From Petrolisthes cinctipes (lineage: Eukaryota; Arthropoda; Malacostraca; Decapoda; Porcellanidae): a DNA stretch of 64,000 nt. The number at the start of each line of letters is the position of its first letter. The stretch's first letter is position 1. A model generated the notes under the pieces. The model was given only the letters and a program-made list of their open reading frames with translations. It was not told where the DNA came from and did not search any database. The position numbers and the translations under genes were made by a program. Below are positions 33,271 through 43,938 of the stretch, piece by piece. Location: contig JAWQEG010001541.1 in assembly GCA_033782935.1 (NCBI GenBank), positions 186,001 to 250,000 on the forward strand, given 5' to 3'.

Positions 33271-33506
33271 CTTTAAACTGTTGGTGATTCGATACCGTTC
33301 ACAGTGTATGCTTCATTCATTCCTCCTGACACACGTCTCTCTACCTGATCATTCGTTACCTTCTTATATAGCTCCGCCCACATTTCTCTCCTCGTCTCTC
33401 ACTAACATCCCCCCTCCCTCCACCTGCAACTATTACCAGATCCGACAAGGCCCAAACCAAATCGCTGATGGATGGGGTGTGGACCATTGATCTGTCCGGA
33501 GCTGTA

Positions 33507-34068
33507 CTTGTGTAAGTGCTCCCAAATACTGTACTACCCTTGATAATTTTCTCTAATGTTGTTGACTGATTTAAGTATCAACCAAATAACATTACTAGAT
33601 AAGCTTGGTGTTAGGAAATTAACTACATTTTCTAGTTGTTACGAACCCTTGATGTCACAGTGGTGTATAAGAATTCATCAGGCCAACTGTACATGCTAGA
33701 GTTGTTATGCCATAAAACTAAAACCCCTGAGCCACCTATCCCAATATCTTAAGCAAAGGTTTCTAAGGTTTCAAAACATCTTGGCGAAGGTGGTGAGTTG
33801 GGAAGGAAGTCAGCATGAAGGCTTGCTCGGAGGAATCCGAAGTGACAATGCCGCAATCTGGGCAATGTAAAATACTCCATCAAGAAATATCATAGATAAA
33901 TATATGTATATAAATAATTATACATATAATTTATGACAGATCAGTATAATTCATGATTCTAGAGTTAGATTAAATGCAATTCAAATAACTAGTAAATTAA
34001 AAATATGACACAATTAGAGTAGAATTTATAAATGAAGAAAGATAATAATGAATCAGCATTTCTCTTAC
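33507..34068. other. Intron-like AT-rich sequence
   Basis: I found no exon or repeat with clear structure here. It lies within the proposed last intron of the THAP gene. Confidence 0.4.
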
Positions 34069-34146
34069 CGGAACAATAAAGTTCAGGTGGTTGAGTTCCT
34101 CAAGCAACAGCAGTTTCAATAGGGGCTGAATCTTCTTATGATGTGT
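34069..34146 (-). pseudogene. Duplicated 78-bp THAP-gene exon with a stop codon
   Basis: This is a copy of the exon at 34348-34425 with the same length, the same acceptor (TTTCACTCAACAG) and the same donor (CG|GTAAGAG). In the phase used by its twin, the fourth codon is TAA (ACATCATAA), so including it would truncate the protein. About 200 bp of flanking intron are duplicated with it. It is either a dead exon that must be skipped or an alternative terminal exon. Confidence 0.7.
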
Positions 34147-34347
34147 CTGTTGAGTGAAAGAGAACTTGTCTTGAATAGGATACAGAAAATATTCACTGTA
34201 CTGTATATATATTTTCAACTAAAGGAATATATAATAGACCCTATATACCATATGTAACTCATTTATAACTAGTAAATTAAAAATATGAAACAATTAGAGA
34301 AGAATTATAAATGAAGAAAGATAATAATGAATCAGCATTTCTCTTAC

Positions 34348-34425
34348 CGGAACAATAAAGTTCATGTTCTTGAGTTCCTCCAGCAACTGCAGTTTCAATA
34401 GGGGCTGAATCTTCTTGTGATGTGT
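34348..34425 (-). CDS. THAP-gene exon 3 (78 bp)
   Basis: Bounded by acceptor CACTCAACAG and donor GTAAGAG. It begins and ends in phase 1, as does exon 2, and encodes TSQEDSAPIETAVAGGTQEHE, an acidic linker without a recognised domain. Its 78-bp length equals that of exon 2 and of the downstream duplicate. Confidence 0.6.
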
Positions 34426-34494
34426 CTGTTGAGTGAAAGAGAACTCGTCTTGAAGAGAATACAGAAAACATTCACTGTACTGTATATCCATTTT

Positions 34495-35030
34495 GGTAAA
34501 TTTACTGTTTTGGACAGAATAGGATTCTTTGGATAATAATATATTTTACTAGTGTTTTTTATGTGTTTTCTACAATTTTTAAATTAATTTCCGTCGCAAT
34601 TTTTTTTTTTTTTTTTTTAGCCAAACCTAATCTGGACCGCGGCACACTACCAGGGCCTAACTGGGGCAGACTACCGGGACCTAACCAGGGCAGACTACCG
34701 GGACCTTACCAGGGCAGACTACCGGGATTAGATTTCAAGTGTAAACTGTGCTCTACATCCATCCATGTCGGCTATTTCTATTTTCCCAGTAATCTGCCCT
34801 GGTTAGATCCCGGTAGCCTGCCCTGGTTAGGTCCCGGTAGTCTGCCCCGGTTAGGTCCCGGTAGTGTGCTGCGGTCCAGATTAGGTTAGGATAAGTTAGG
34901 TTTGGCTAAAAAAAAAAAAAAAAAATGCGACGGAAATGAATATCAAAATCGTTGAAAACACATAAAAAAACACTAGTAAAATATATTATTGTCCAAAGAA
35001 TCCTATTCTGTCCGAAACAGTAAATTTACC
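34495..35030. mobile_element. Foldback element with internal 24-bp satellite
   Basis: The arms GGTAAATTTACTGTTTTGGA (34495) and the complement ending at 35030 pair over about 110 bp. Inside, CTACCGGGACCTAACCAGGG-type 24-bp units are arranged in inverted orientation around a unique centre at about 34735-34785. T and A runs (34601-34618 and 34909-34926) mirror each other. The same 24-bp unit fills the element at 39262-40583. It sits in the intron between exons 2 and 3 of the THAP gene. Confidence 0.8.
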
Positions 35031-35084
35031 TAAATTTTCAACTAAAGGAATATATAATAATTATACCCTATATACCATATGTAA

Positions 35085-35165
35085 CTCACTGATGTCTGTT
35101 GAGTGAAAGAGAACTTGTCTTGCAGAGAATGCAGAAAATATTCACTGTACTGTATATATATTTTC
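35085..35165 (-). repeat. Partial third copy of the duplicated exon region
   Basis: ACTCACTGATGTCTGTTGAG and the following intron match the exon 3/exon 4 duplication unit, but the exon part is cut to a few bases. This makes three tandem copies of the exon-intron unit, one truncated. Confidence 0.6.
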
Positions 35166-35291
35166 AACTAAAGGAATATATAATATACCCTATATACCAT
35201 ATGTAACTCACTGATTGAAATGTTATATTTCAGCAAGACAGTAAAAATTTTAATAAAAATCAATTTTAAAAAGTCATAAAATTCTTCCTAC

Positions 35292-35369
35292 CAGAAACAC
35301 TGAGCAAATCTTGCAAAAGCTGGCGCCTCTGTTTTTCCTCAGCTCTGCGCCCACGGTGTTTTGCACTTT
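35292..35369 (-). CDS. THAP-gene exon 2 (78 bp)
   Basis: The acceptor TTTTCCTTTTTGCAG and donor CTG|GTAGGAAG fit the consensus. In phase 1 after exon 1 the product is basic and helical (AKHRGRRAEEKQRRQLLQDL), probably an extension of the DNA-binding region or the start of a coiled coil. Confidence 0.7.
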
Positions 35370-35853
35370 CTGCAAAAAGGAAAATAATTAAATCAGACAA
35401 TCTGGTGGTGCAATTTATTTGTATGATCAAGATGGAAAACCTTTCTGCTCTTTTGGTATGGTTATGTTTCCCACCTCCCTACCAAACTAGTCATTTATAA
35501 AAACTGAAAATATTAAGAAATGGTCCCAATCTACCTGCCACCTAACGTTAGTATAAACCAACCCTACACAATAAAACCAAATAACCTATAAAACTTTCAT
35601 AAAATTGGCCTATCTTGTCACATTTCAATAGTATGGCTCATATAAACCTTACTTTCAATAAAGATTATGGGCAGCCCATATCTATGCACAATGGAATTGG
35701 CCAACACTTATTTTAACCTGTTAACAAGCACCATCAAGAAATATTTGTCGGCTCCTACTAATTGCAATTGAAAGATGATATTTAGTAAGTTTTGCACAAA
35801 AAGTATTATACCGAAAGTATTGGCAGTAACAGATAAGAGTCCATATTGCCTAC

Positions 35854-36157
35854 CTGAATCCTCCTCCTGTTTTGGGAGAAACAGCGAAGGTACAGCATCA
35901 GCCTTCAGTGATCTTGTTGCCTGTGGAGACTTGTTCAGGACCTTCCTCTTGATGCTGTAATTCTGTTTGTAATCTGCTGCCTTAAAATGACAGGAGCAAA
36001 CTCTGGCAGTCTCTGGGTTTAGTTTATCTGCCCGATAGCACGAATTATTCCACTGTTTTAACACTGATTTTGTCTTTGGAAATCGATAAAAATGACACTT
36101 TTCTTGTTTCTTGCTCCTGTTATTGCTATTGCACCCGTAAACAGCACACCTTGTCAT
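35854..36157 (-). CDS. THAP-domain protein, exon 1
   Basis: The exon encodes an N-terminal THAP zinc finger starting at the first methionine: MTRCAVYGCNSNN, CHFYRFPKTKSVLKQW and VCSCHFKAADY supply the C2-C-H ligands, and DAVPSLFLP is the AVPxxF motif that closes the domain. It ends in phase 1 at a GTAGGC donor. THAP domains bind specific DNA and occur in transcriptional regulators and in P-type transposases. The following exons are not transposase-like, so a host regulator or a domesticated derivative is more likely. The start codon is about 90 bp downstream of a CRE palindrome and about 110 bp from a 57-bp satellite. Confidence 0.85.
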
Positions 36158-36246
36158 TGTTCTTAAAGAGAAAAACAGCTGGAGTCACTGAGATACAAGC
36201 AAAGCCAAGGCAAAACTCCTCTATGCGTCCGTGTTTGGGTCTCCAG

Positions 36247-36254
36247 TGACGTCA
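36247..36254. promoter_or_regulatory. CRE palindrome in the THAP-gene promoter region
   Basis: TGACGTCA lies 90 bp upstream of the THAP start codon on the minus strand, between the coding exon and the 57-bp array. CREB/ATF binding is inference from the motif. Confidence 0.5.
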
Positions 36255-36270
36255 CGGCTGTATGGCGCCG

Positions 36271-37409
36271 TGCATTGTGGGTAAAACAAGTGCTCAGTGA
36301 ACTATCCTTACTGTCTATCATCCTTGGTGCATTGTGGGTAAAACAAGTGCTCAGTGAACTATCCTTACTGTCTATCATCCTTGGTGCATTGTGGGTAAAA
36401 CAAGTGCTCAGTGAACTATCCTTACTGTCTATCATCCTTGGTGCATTGTGGGTAAAACAAGTGCTCAGTGAACTATCCTTACTGTCTATCATCCTTGGTG
36501 CATTGTGGGTAAAACAAGTGCTCAGTGAACTATCCTTACTGTCTATCATCCTTGGTGCATTGTGGGTAAAACAAGTGCTCAGTGAACTATCCTTACTGTC
36601 TATCATCCTTGGTGCATTGTGGGTAAAACAAGTGCTCAGTGAACTATCCTTACTGTCTATCATCCTTGGTGCATTGTGGGTAAAACAAGTGCTCAGTGAA
36701 CTATCCTTACTGTCTATCATCCTTGGTGCATTGTGGGTAAAACAAGTGCTCAGTGAACTATCCTTACTGTCTATCATCCTTGGTGCATTGTGGGTAAAAC
36801 AAGTGCTCAGTGAACTATCCTTACTGTCTATCATCCTTGGTGCATTGTGGGTAAAACAAGTGCTCAGTGAACTATCCTTACTGTCTATCATCCTTGGTGC
36901 ATTGTGGGTAAAACAAGTGCTCAGTGAACTATCCTTACTGTCTATCATCCTTGGTGCATTGTGGGTAAAACAAGTGCTCAGTGAACTATCCTTACTGTCT
37001 ATCATCCTTGGTGCATTGTGGGTAAAACAAGTGCTCAGTGAACTATCCTTACTGTCTATCATCCTTGGTGCATTGTGGGTAAAACAAGTGCTCAGTGAAC
37101 TATCCTTACTGTCTATCATCCTTGGTGCATTGTGGGTAAAACAAGTGCTCAGTGAACTATCCTTACTGTCTATCATCCTTGGTGCATTGTGGGTAAAACA
37201 AGTGCTCAGTGAACTATCCTTACTGTCTATCATCCTTGGTGCATTGTGGGTAAAACAAGTGCTCAGTGAACTATCCTTACTGTCTATCATCCTTGGTGCA
37301 TTGTGGGTAAAACAAGTGCTCAGTGAATTATCCTTACTGTCTATCATCCTTGGTGCATTGTGGGTAAAACAAGTGCTCAGTGAACTATCCTTACTGTCTA
37401 TCATCCTTG
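36271..37409. repeat. 57-bp satellite, about 20 almost identical copies
   Basis: The unit starts TGCATTGTGGGTAAAACAAG. About 20 copies follow head to tail with almost no variation; I noticed a single C-to-T change at about 37328. Since 57 is divisible by three, long frames stay open on both strands (a 19-residue repeat such as MIDSKDSSLSTCFTHNAPR on minus), but these look like by-products. Near-identity implies recent amplification or homogenisation. The array is directly upstream of the THAP gene, and each unit contains a Staf/ZNF143-like motif on the minus strand (TTACCCACAATGCACCAAGG). Confidence 0.97.
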
Positions 37410-37561
37410 CTACAACCTGTGTTACGTGCCAACCCATGCCAGTTACACCACACTATTATGTACTAAGGTATCTACACTACTCTACACCCACTTATTAATT
37501 AATTACTACAGTCCAACAAGCTATATACTCCTCCACACGACCACCATCACGATCACCTCAG

Positions 37562-38275
37562 TCCCCATTTAGTCCCCTGTATTAATTTCTCACCATTTAG
37601 TCCCCTGTATTAATTTCCCCATTTAATCCCGTATTAATTTCTCCCCAATTAGTCCCTTGTATTAATTTCTTCCCATTTAGTCCCCTGTATTAATTTCTCC
37701 CCAATTAGTCCCCTGTATTAATTTCCCCATTTAGTCCCCTGTATTAATTTCTCCCCAATTAGTCCCCTGTATTAATTTCTCCCCAATTAGTCCCCTGTAT
37801 TAATTTCTCCCCAATTAGTCCCCTGTATTAATTTCTTCCCATTTAGTCCCCTGTATTAATTTCTTCCCATTTAGTCCCCTGTATTAATTTCTCCCCAATT
37901 AGTCACCTGTATTAATTTCTCCCCATTTAGTCCCTTGTATTAATTTCTCCCCAATTAGTCCCTTGTATTAATTTCTCCCCAATTAGTCCCTTGTATTAAT
38001 TTCTTCCCATTTAGTCCCCTGTATTAATTTCTCCCCAATTAGTCCCCTGTATTAATTTCTCCCCATTTAGTCCCGTGTATTAATTTCTCCCCAATTAGTC
38101 CCCTGTATTAATTTCTCCCCAATTAGTCCCCTGTATTAATTTCTTCCCATTTGGTCCCCTGTATTAATTTCTCCCCAATTAGTCCCCTGTATTAATTTCT
38201 CCCCAATTAGTCCCCTGTATTAATTTCTCCCCATTTAGTCCCGTGTATTAATTTCTCCCCAATTAGTCCCCTGTG
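37562..38275. repeat. 28-bp satellite
   Basis: About 25 copies of CCCCTGTATTAATTTCTCCCCAATTAGT with frequent small variants (CCATTTAGT alternates with CCAATTAGT). It lies 150 bp beyond the 57-bp array and is clearly older, judging by its divergence. Confidence 0.92.
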
Positions 38276-38812
38276 TTGCCAAGAAATTTATAGCCCAAAG
38301 TGGTGAATTTTACATTATTGATATCAATAATTTATAGTGAGAAATCCACACCACCATCGCGGTATTGAAGAACATTTGTGTTGTATAAATTGATGTTATT
38401 TTGTTTATTACAATTATGTAAAGTAAATGTTCATATCATCTATATATCAATAATAATATAGGTTGTGGTGGTAGAGCAGTGTTGCCAGGTGCAGGAAAAT
38501 TTCTCTGTTTTAGGGAATTTTGACATCCACACAGGGAAATTATATAAAGATTTTTCCAGGAGTAAACAGGATCATTTCTGTTAAATGGAATTTGGAAGTT
38601 CACACGGGGAAATTAAAATTTTTTTTTTTCAAGAGTAAACACTAGGGAAATTTGTACCAGTCAATGTTCAAGAGTAAACAGCTGGGAATTATTGAGGAAA
38701 AAAAAGGGAAATTCTGATATTTAAAGTTGGGGAAATTTCATGAAGCACTGACAAGCAGGTCTGGCAACACTGCTTATCTTCCTTTTGTAAACATGGTGAG
38801 TTAGCAGACGAA

Positions 38813-39150
38813 TTTATTAGTGGTATTGGTTTGTAAGCTTCCCAACCAACCACACTTGTAAGGCTTCATTATTTTAGGGTCCATTCCACAGTGGTATTGG
38901 TTTGTAAGCTTCCCAACCACCCAGAAGTCATTTACACGGCTAACATTCTTTCGTTTGCATGCTTACAAACCAATACCAACCACTGTGGAATGGACCCTAA
39001 AATAATGAAGCCTTACAAGTGTGGTTGGTTGGGAAGCTTACAAACCAATACCACTGTGGAATGGACCCTAAAATAATGAAGCCTTACAAGTGTGGTTGGT
39101 TGGGAAGCTTACAAACCAATACCAACCACTGTGGGGAATGGACCCTTATT
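38813..39150. repeat. Inverted and direct copies of a 75-bp unit
   Basis: One and a half minus-oriented copies (38813-38920) face more than two plus-oriented copies (38965-39150) of AAGCTTACAAACCAATACCA... The arrangement forms a hairpin with tandem arms. Short open frames here are repeat products. Confidence 0.85.
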
Positions 39151-39261
39151 AATCTCAAACCAGTTAGTGTGTCCGTCACTTACTCTGACTTTATTCGGTA
39201 AATATTGAATGAATTATCGTTATTGTGTACGGTTTTTCTACCTTCATTACCCACTTATTCA

Positions 39262-40583
39262 GACCATTCTAAGACTATTTTCTTCTATGGCATTTTCTCC
39301 GCAAATGCCCCATTTACAAGATAGGGCATATTCAAATGGGGCATTTTGAAATTAGCCTGACCTTACCTGACCTGACCTAACCTAACCTAGACCGCATCAG
39401 ACTACCGGGACCTAACCTGGGCAAACTACCGGAACCTAACCTGGGCAAACTAGCGGGAAATAATCGTGATAAAATACAATAAATGACTGGGGCAAAATAC
39501 TGGGACCCAGCCGGATCTGGCAACACTGCTGCAAAACGGTAATTCTTTCAATAAATACCCTTTATTCTCACATTTTGTTTTTATTGTTAGTTTACACACC
39601 AAAATCGGTATTTATTGAAAGAATTACCGTTTTCTAGCAGTGTTGCCAGATCCGGCCAGGTCCCAGTATTTTGCCCCGGTCAATTTCTGTACTTTACCAC
39701 GGTTATTTCCCGGTAGTTTGTCCAGGTTAGGTGCCGGTAGTCTGCCCAGGTTAGGTCCCGGTAGTTTGTCCAGGTTAGGTCCCGGTAGTTTGTCCAGGTT
39801 AGGTCCCGGTAGTCTGCCCAGGTTATGTCCCGGTAGTTTGTCCAGGTTAGATGCCGGGAGTTTGCCCAGGTAGGTCCCGGTAGTCTGTCCAGGTTAGGTC
39901 CCAGTAGTTTGTCCAGGTTAGGTCCCAGTAGTTTGTCCAGGTTAGGTCCCAGTAGTTTGTCCAGGTTAGGTACGGTAGTCTGTCCAGGTTAGGTCCCAGT
40001 AGTTTGTCCAGGTTAGGTCCCAGTAGTTTGTCCAGGTTAGGTGCCGGTAGTCTGTCCAGGTTAGGTCCCGGTAGTCTGTCCAGGTTAGGTCCCAGTAGTT
40101 TGTCCAGGTTAGGTCCCAGTAGTTTGTCCAGGTTAGGTGCCGGTAGTCTGTCCAGGTTAGGTCCCGGTAGTCTGTCCAGGTTAGGTCCCAGTAGTTTGTT
40201 CAGGTTAGGTCCCAGTAGTTTGTCCAGGTTAGGTGCCGGTAGTCTGTCCAGGTTAGGTCCCGGTAGTCTGTCCAGGTTAGGTCCCAGTAGTTTGTCCAGG
40301 TTAGGTCCAAGTAGTTTGTCCAGGTTAGGTGCCGGTAGTCTGTCCAGGTTAGGTCCCGGTAGTCTGTCCAGGTTAGGTCCCAGTAGTTTGTCCAGGTTAG
40401 GTGCCGGGAGTTCGCCCAGGTTAGGTCCCGGTAGTTTGTCCAGGTTAGGTCCCGGTAGTCTGTTGTGGTCTAGGTTAGGTTAGGTCAGGTCAGGTAAGGT
40501 CAGCCTAATTTCCAAATTATGTTTGTAAAACGGGGCATATCTCCGAGAGAAACACCATAGATAAAAAGTGTGTTAGAATGGTC
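39262..40583. mobile_element. Foldback element with expanded 24-bp satellite arm
   Basis: Outer arms GACCATTCTAAGAC.../...TTAGAATGGTC pair over roughly 130 bp, including the CCTAACCTAACC-rich segment. The inner part pairs again around 39580. The left arm has about three and the right arm about thirty 24-bp units (CAGGTTAGGTCCCGGTAGTC type, 39690-40470), so amplification affected only one arm. No coding capacity. It belongs to the same family as the element at 34495-35030. Confidence 0.8.
39489..39676. repeat. Inner 70-bp-arm hairpin of the foldback element
   Basis: GGGGCAAAATACTGGGACC at 39489 and the complement ending at 39676 start arms that stay nearly identical through GGATCTGGCAACACTGCT and GGTAATTCTTTCAATAAATAC. 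The loop is about 45 bp. Confidence 0.88.
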
Positions 40584-42735
40584 CAAATGATACTAAATAT
40601 GATACTAAAATATACAATATAGTGAACACAGTTCTTTTTGTAAATTTGTAACACCCCTATTTTATATGTATTATTATTCGGGATATTTACGGGTGTTGTA
40701 TATTTATATGTATTAGAATAGGTTTTTAGTGTAGAATTGTAGGGAGTAGCCAGGCGGTGATTTAAGAAAGGAATGTAAAATAATTTAATGGAGACAGGGA
40801 ATAACCTGCATTTCTAATTATAATATATAATAACGAAGCTAACATTCCTATACTGTTACCGGCATTTAATTGTAACTTGCTTAGAAAATTAATTAGATTA
40901 GTTAGGGCCTACAGTCGGGACAGTACATTTTCTTGTTGGCGGAACAATACATGCCTTGAATATGTAAATAACAGTAGTGTAAAACTTTACACAAGGGAGA
41001 AAGCAATATATTTGAGCTCACTTATATGTTTAAATTAGGTTATGTAATTATATACACCAGTAAGGGTAGAACTGATGGATTTGCCAGAAATTAAGATGAG
41101 TTGGTCACTACTTTGCTTAAGAGAGTGAGAGTGGGGGAGATGGCGAGGCGGCGAGGCGGTACCCTGAGTTGCTACTACCTCATTCTGATCTCGTCTCTGC
41201 TGGTGGCAGGTAAGAGTTCCAACTCTCTCTCTCTCTCTCATCATAAATATAGTATTGTGAATATAGTGTGGTGACTCTACTAAGTCCCGTGATGGGATAT
41301 AACTAACTAAGGAATATTGTGTGGTCACATTCAGGCATAGTAAGTAAAGTATGTTTTTTTTCTCATTCTGATTCTGATCTCGTCTCTGCTGGTGGCAGCC
41401 ATTAAATAGCATTCTCCCTTGGTGTTTAGTGAACCACGTGGTACTAAGAAAATTAACTACATTTGCTGGCAATTTTATAGTTTCATTTATAATATTGAGA
41501 TTAGGATGTTATTTTTTTTTTGGTATTAACTATATTTCGGCCTTATTGTGCAAAATTTATTATTAGGAATTATTTGAAATATTGTGGGAGGGGGGACACT
41601 TCATGTAATATTTTTTTTTATATGTACTTAGATCTGTCACTAGCGAGGCACGGAATTATTCCTGTCCTAGTAGACAGAAAAGGGAGTAGGAACTGTATTA
41701 AGGGAGGGGGGATAATTTCATAGTAATAATTGTTTTTGTTTTGGATTTATGTGTTAGCTCTGTCAACTGGCGAGACCCGGAATTATTCCTATCCTAGTTG
41801 ACAGAACTGGGAGTAGGTAATATTAGCAAAGGGGGGGGGGGGACAGAAATTATTATTATAGGGAACTTGTTGTACTTGTAACAAATAGGTGGATAAAATA
41901 AACGGGTTTATAATTGTCTGAGTATTTCCGTCACCGATATAACAAATAGACTGTGTACCTATATAGAGATTAGTTCTCCTTTCACAACACTGATTGTACC
42001 CCCGTTAAAATTGTAGTCTGGGTTGCTTACTCGCGAGCCTTCTTAACGTAACGTTACGCTACCCTTCCGGTGTGTGCTCACTTGGTTCCTCTGATCGACT
42101 TTGGTCTGGTGGTGGCAGCGTTTCCCCAGTACTGTAGAGGAGCTGGACTTGTCCTTTGTATGATTTATTTTTGGTATTCGCAAGGCAAGTCCTGTTCCTC
42201 ATCGGTATCTTGTTTTTTTTTTCAGACCAGGTTGATACAGCTATAGGATAGAGTGTAGCATACACTGGTTTTTTTTTTTTTGTGTTTTGTTAAAGGCAGT
42301 AGATTTTTGTTTCCCTCCACAAGTAGAGTAAAAAAATAGAAAAATCAAAGAATAACGTAAGGGGACAAAAATAGCGCTTTTACAAATTTACCCCAAAATC
42401 TTCTTAATTTTGTAGTTACAGAACACTTCCTCAATTGTCCATCATTTTCTTTGTACTATATATATAACTTAACATGAATTTATGAAGTTCAAGTCCCATA
42501 TTTTATTATTTTCATAATTTAGGTTCCATTTATCCTGTTCAACGCTTGTGTTATAAGTAGTTGTTGGTGTCTTTCTTTCAGTAAGTCCAATTAAAAGCAT
42601 CTGCTCTAGTTAGTCGCTTCAAAATTTATCTGCCACTGAATTTTCTATACTGTAATAAGATAATGTCATCTTATGTCAGCTATATGACTCTAGCATCACA
42701 TTACAAGGTTTTCATAAGACTGGCGGAACAAGGTA
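40584..42735. other. Non-coding region with LTR/leader-like repeats
   Basis: I see no convincing gene. GTCTCTGCTGGTGGCAG occurs at about 41194 and 41383, and a similar CTGGTGGTGGCAGCG at about 42107; TGGTGGCAG resembles a retroelement primer-binding site. A segment of about 120 bp (GGAATTATTCCTGTCCTAGT) is tandemly duplicated at 41618-41850. A decayed LTR or leader is possible. No partner LTR or pol was found. Confidence 0.3.
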
Positions 42736-43012
42736 CAGTCACAATCAAATATCCACCCACCCACACTTTCCTTCCATCGTAGTAAATATCTTGGTAATAA
42801 AGAACAACACTTGTATGATTTTGCAGTACCTCATAATAATAATAATAATAATCTTTGTAATAAAGAACAACACGTGTATGATTTTGCAGCACCTCATAAT
42901 AATAATTGAGGGGGTTGAGTTGACATAAGGTGTTGTATGATTATATTTTGATATGATACTGATTTATTTGTACGATGGAAGGAAAGTGTTGATGGATATT
43001 TGATTGTGGCTG
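42736..43012. mobile_element. TA-TSD MITE family A, copy 1
   Basis: TIRs CAGTCACAATCAAATATCCA and the complement ending GATTGTGGCTG (about 43 bp each), flanked by TA (42734-42735 and 43013-43014). It contains two copies of an internal module with AACAACACGTGTATGATTTT and CCTCATAATAAT. No transposase. Tc1/mariner affiliation is inferred from TA and the TIR starting CAG. Confidence 0.85.
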
Positions 43013-43014
43013 TA

Positions 43015-43938
43015 CATATATTGACAAATTTAAACATGGATCTTGTGGTTGATGATGACAAGGTTATGGCTGCATTGGCCCTTGTAACTATTATTTTAAA
43101 AGAAGAGGAGTGGAAAGACCACCATAGGGTTGATTTGTTGTCCATGTTTACATACAATGACAACAACACATCCTTGTACTAGCTACTCGGGAGTCGGCAT
43201 GTAAATTGAGTTAAATATCAACATCCTATTATATACTTTGTGATTTTTGTTTTCCCTCAAAAATATTTTCCGATATTAATCCACCTTTTTATATTGCTGT
43301 AATTGATATTAGTATATTATTTATTGACTTTTCTGCAGAGGCAGAACTGTCTTGGCTAGAAATGCATTCCATCTTTGTGCCACAAATGCCACCACTATTC
43401 CTCATTGACAGTCCAATGAAAACCTTGTACCTTGCTAGTGTAATACCCCCTTTAATGTTTAAAATAAATCAAATATATCAATTTACTACAATTCAAATAC
43501 ACAACAACATTACTACAACTATTAGTCAAACTGTGATAGTCATTGTATAGGTACAGTATTACAGGAAATTTTGCTGCTGATTGTACAGTATACAAATTTA
43601 TTTGAGGTTGATATTTGGTTGATGCATTAAGATTACTTGATGGGAAGGTATTGCCAGTGATTGAGGTGTGCTTCATTATGTACAATTGGCCATAGGAATT
43701 TGTACACAGGCTTATCATAAAGAGAGTTTCATTATTGTGAAAGTACTGCAGTGAATGGTCTACCAAGTTACTCAGTCATTACAAAACAAAACAACTATTA
43801 TTATATTTTGTTGCAGTGACATAGACTTATATTTTCTGTGTGTTGTAAACCCTTGAAGCCTAGACTGTGGTGTGTACAAATTCCTGACACCGACTGTACC
43901 AGACTACCATAAGGTGTACAATATATTCAGGTATTGTA
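43015..43938. other. Unassigned sequence with a segment duplicated at 51.4 kb
   Basis: A short frame after the MITE (43036-43182, ending in a stop) has no recognisable domain. The part 43675-43860 (TTTGTACACAGGCTTATC..., GAATGGTCTACCAAGT, TTGCAGTGACATAG) is a diverged copy of 51415-51760. Confidence 0.45.

Larger units (their letters stand above)
30694..33504. mobile_element. Foldback-type element with TA TSD and about 1.1-kb inverted arms
   Basis: The terminal sequence CAGCTCCGGACAGATCAA and its complement (CTGTCCGGAGCTG at 33504) are flanked by TA at 30692-30693 and 33505-33506, as in Tc1/mariner-like elements. The arms (30694 to about 31820 and about 32366 to 33504) are highly similar inverted copies around a spacer of about 540 bp. 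Each arm contains the same hAT-like element and the same LINE 3' end. No transposase was found. Open frames that read MVIRYRSQCMLHSF occur in both arms as mirror images and are not considered genes. Confidence 0.8.

Noticed and set aside
36163..37498. Two repeat proteins of over 400 residues on opposite strands
   Set aside because: Both follow from a 57-bp satellite whose unit is a multiple of three. No evidence of selection on either strand.
36271..38275. CRISPR-like arrays
   Set aside because: Units are contiguous without unique spacers, and the DNA is eukaryotic.
41035..41472. 145-residue minus-strand frame as a gene
   Set aside because: No recognised domain. It spans repeated leader-like sequence and lacks splice or promoter support.
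40647..42100. A solo LTR starting TGTAACACCCC
   Set aside because: I could not find the matching end, a TSD or a second copy, so it is only noted as LTR/leader-like sequence.
43036..43182. N-terminus of a Harbinger nuclease (acidic LKEEEWKDHH segment)
   Set aside because: The resemblance is limited to a few acidic residues; no catalytic region follows.
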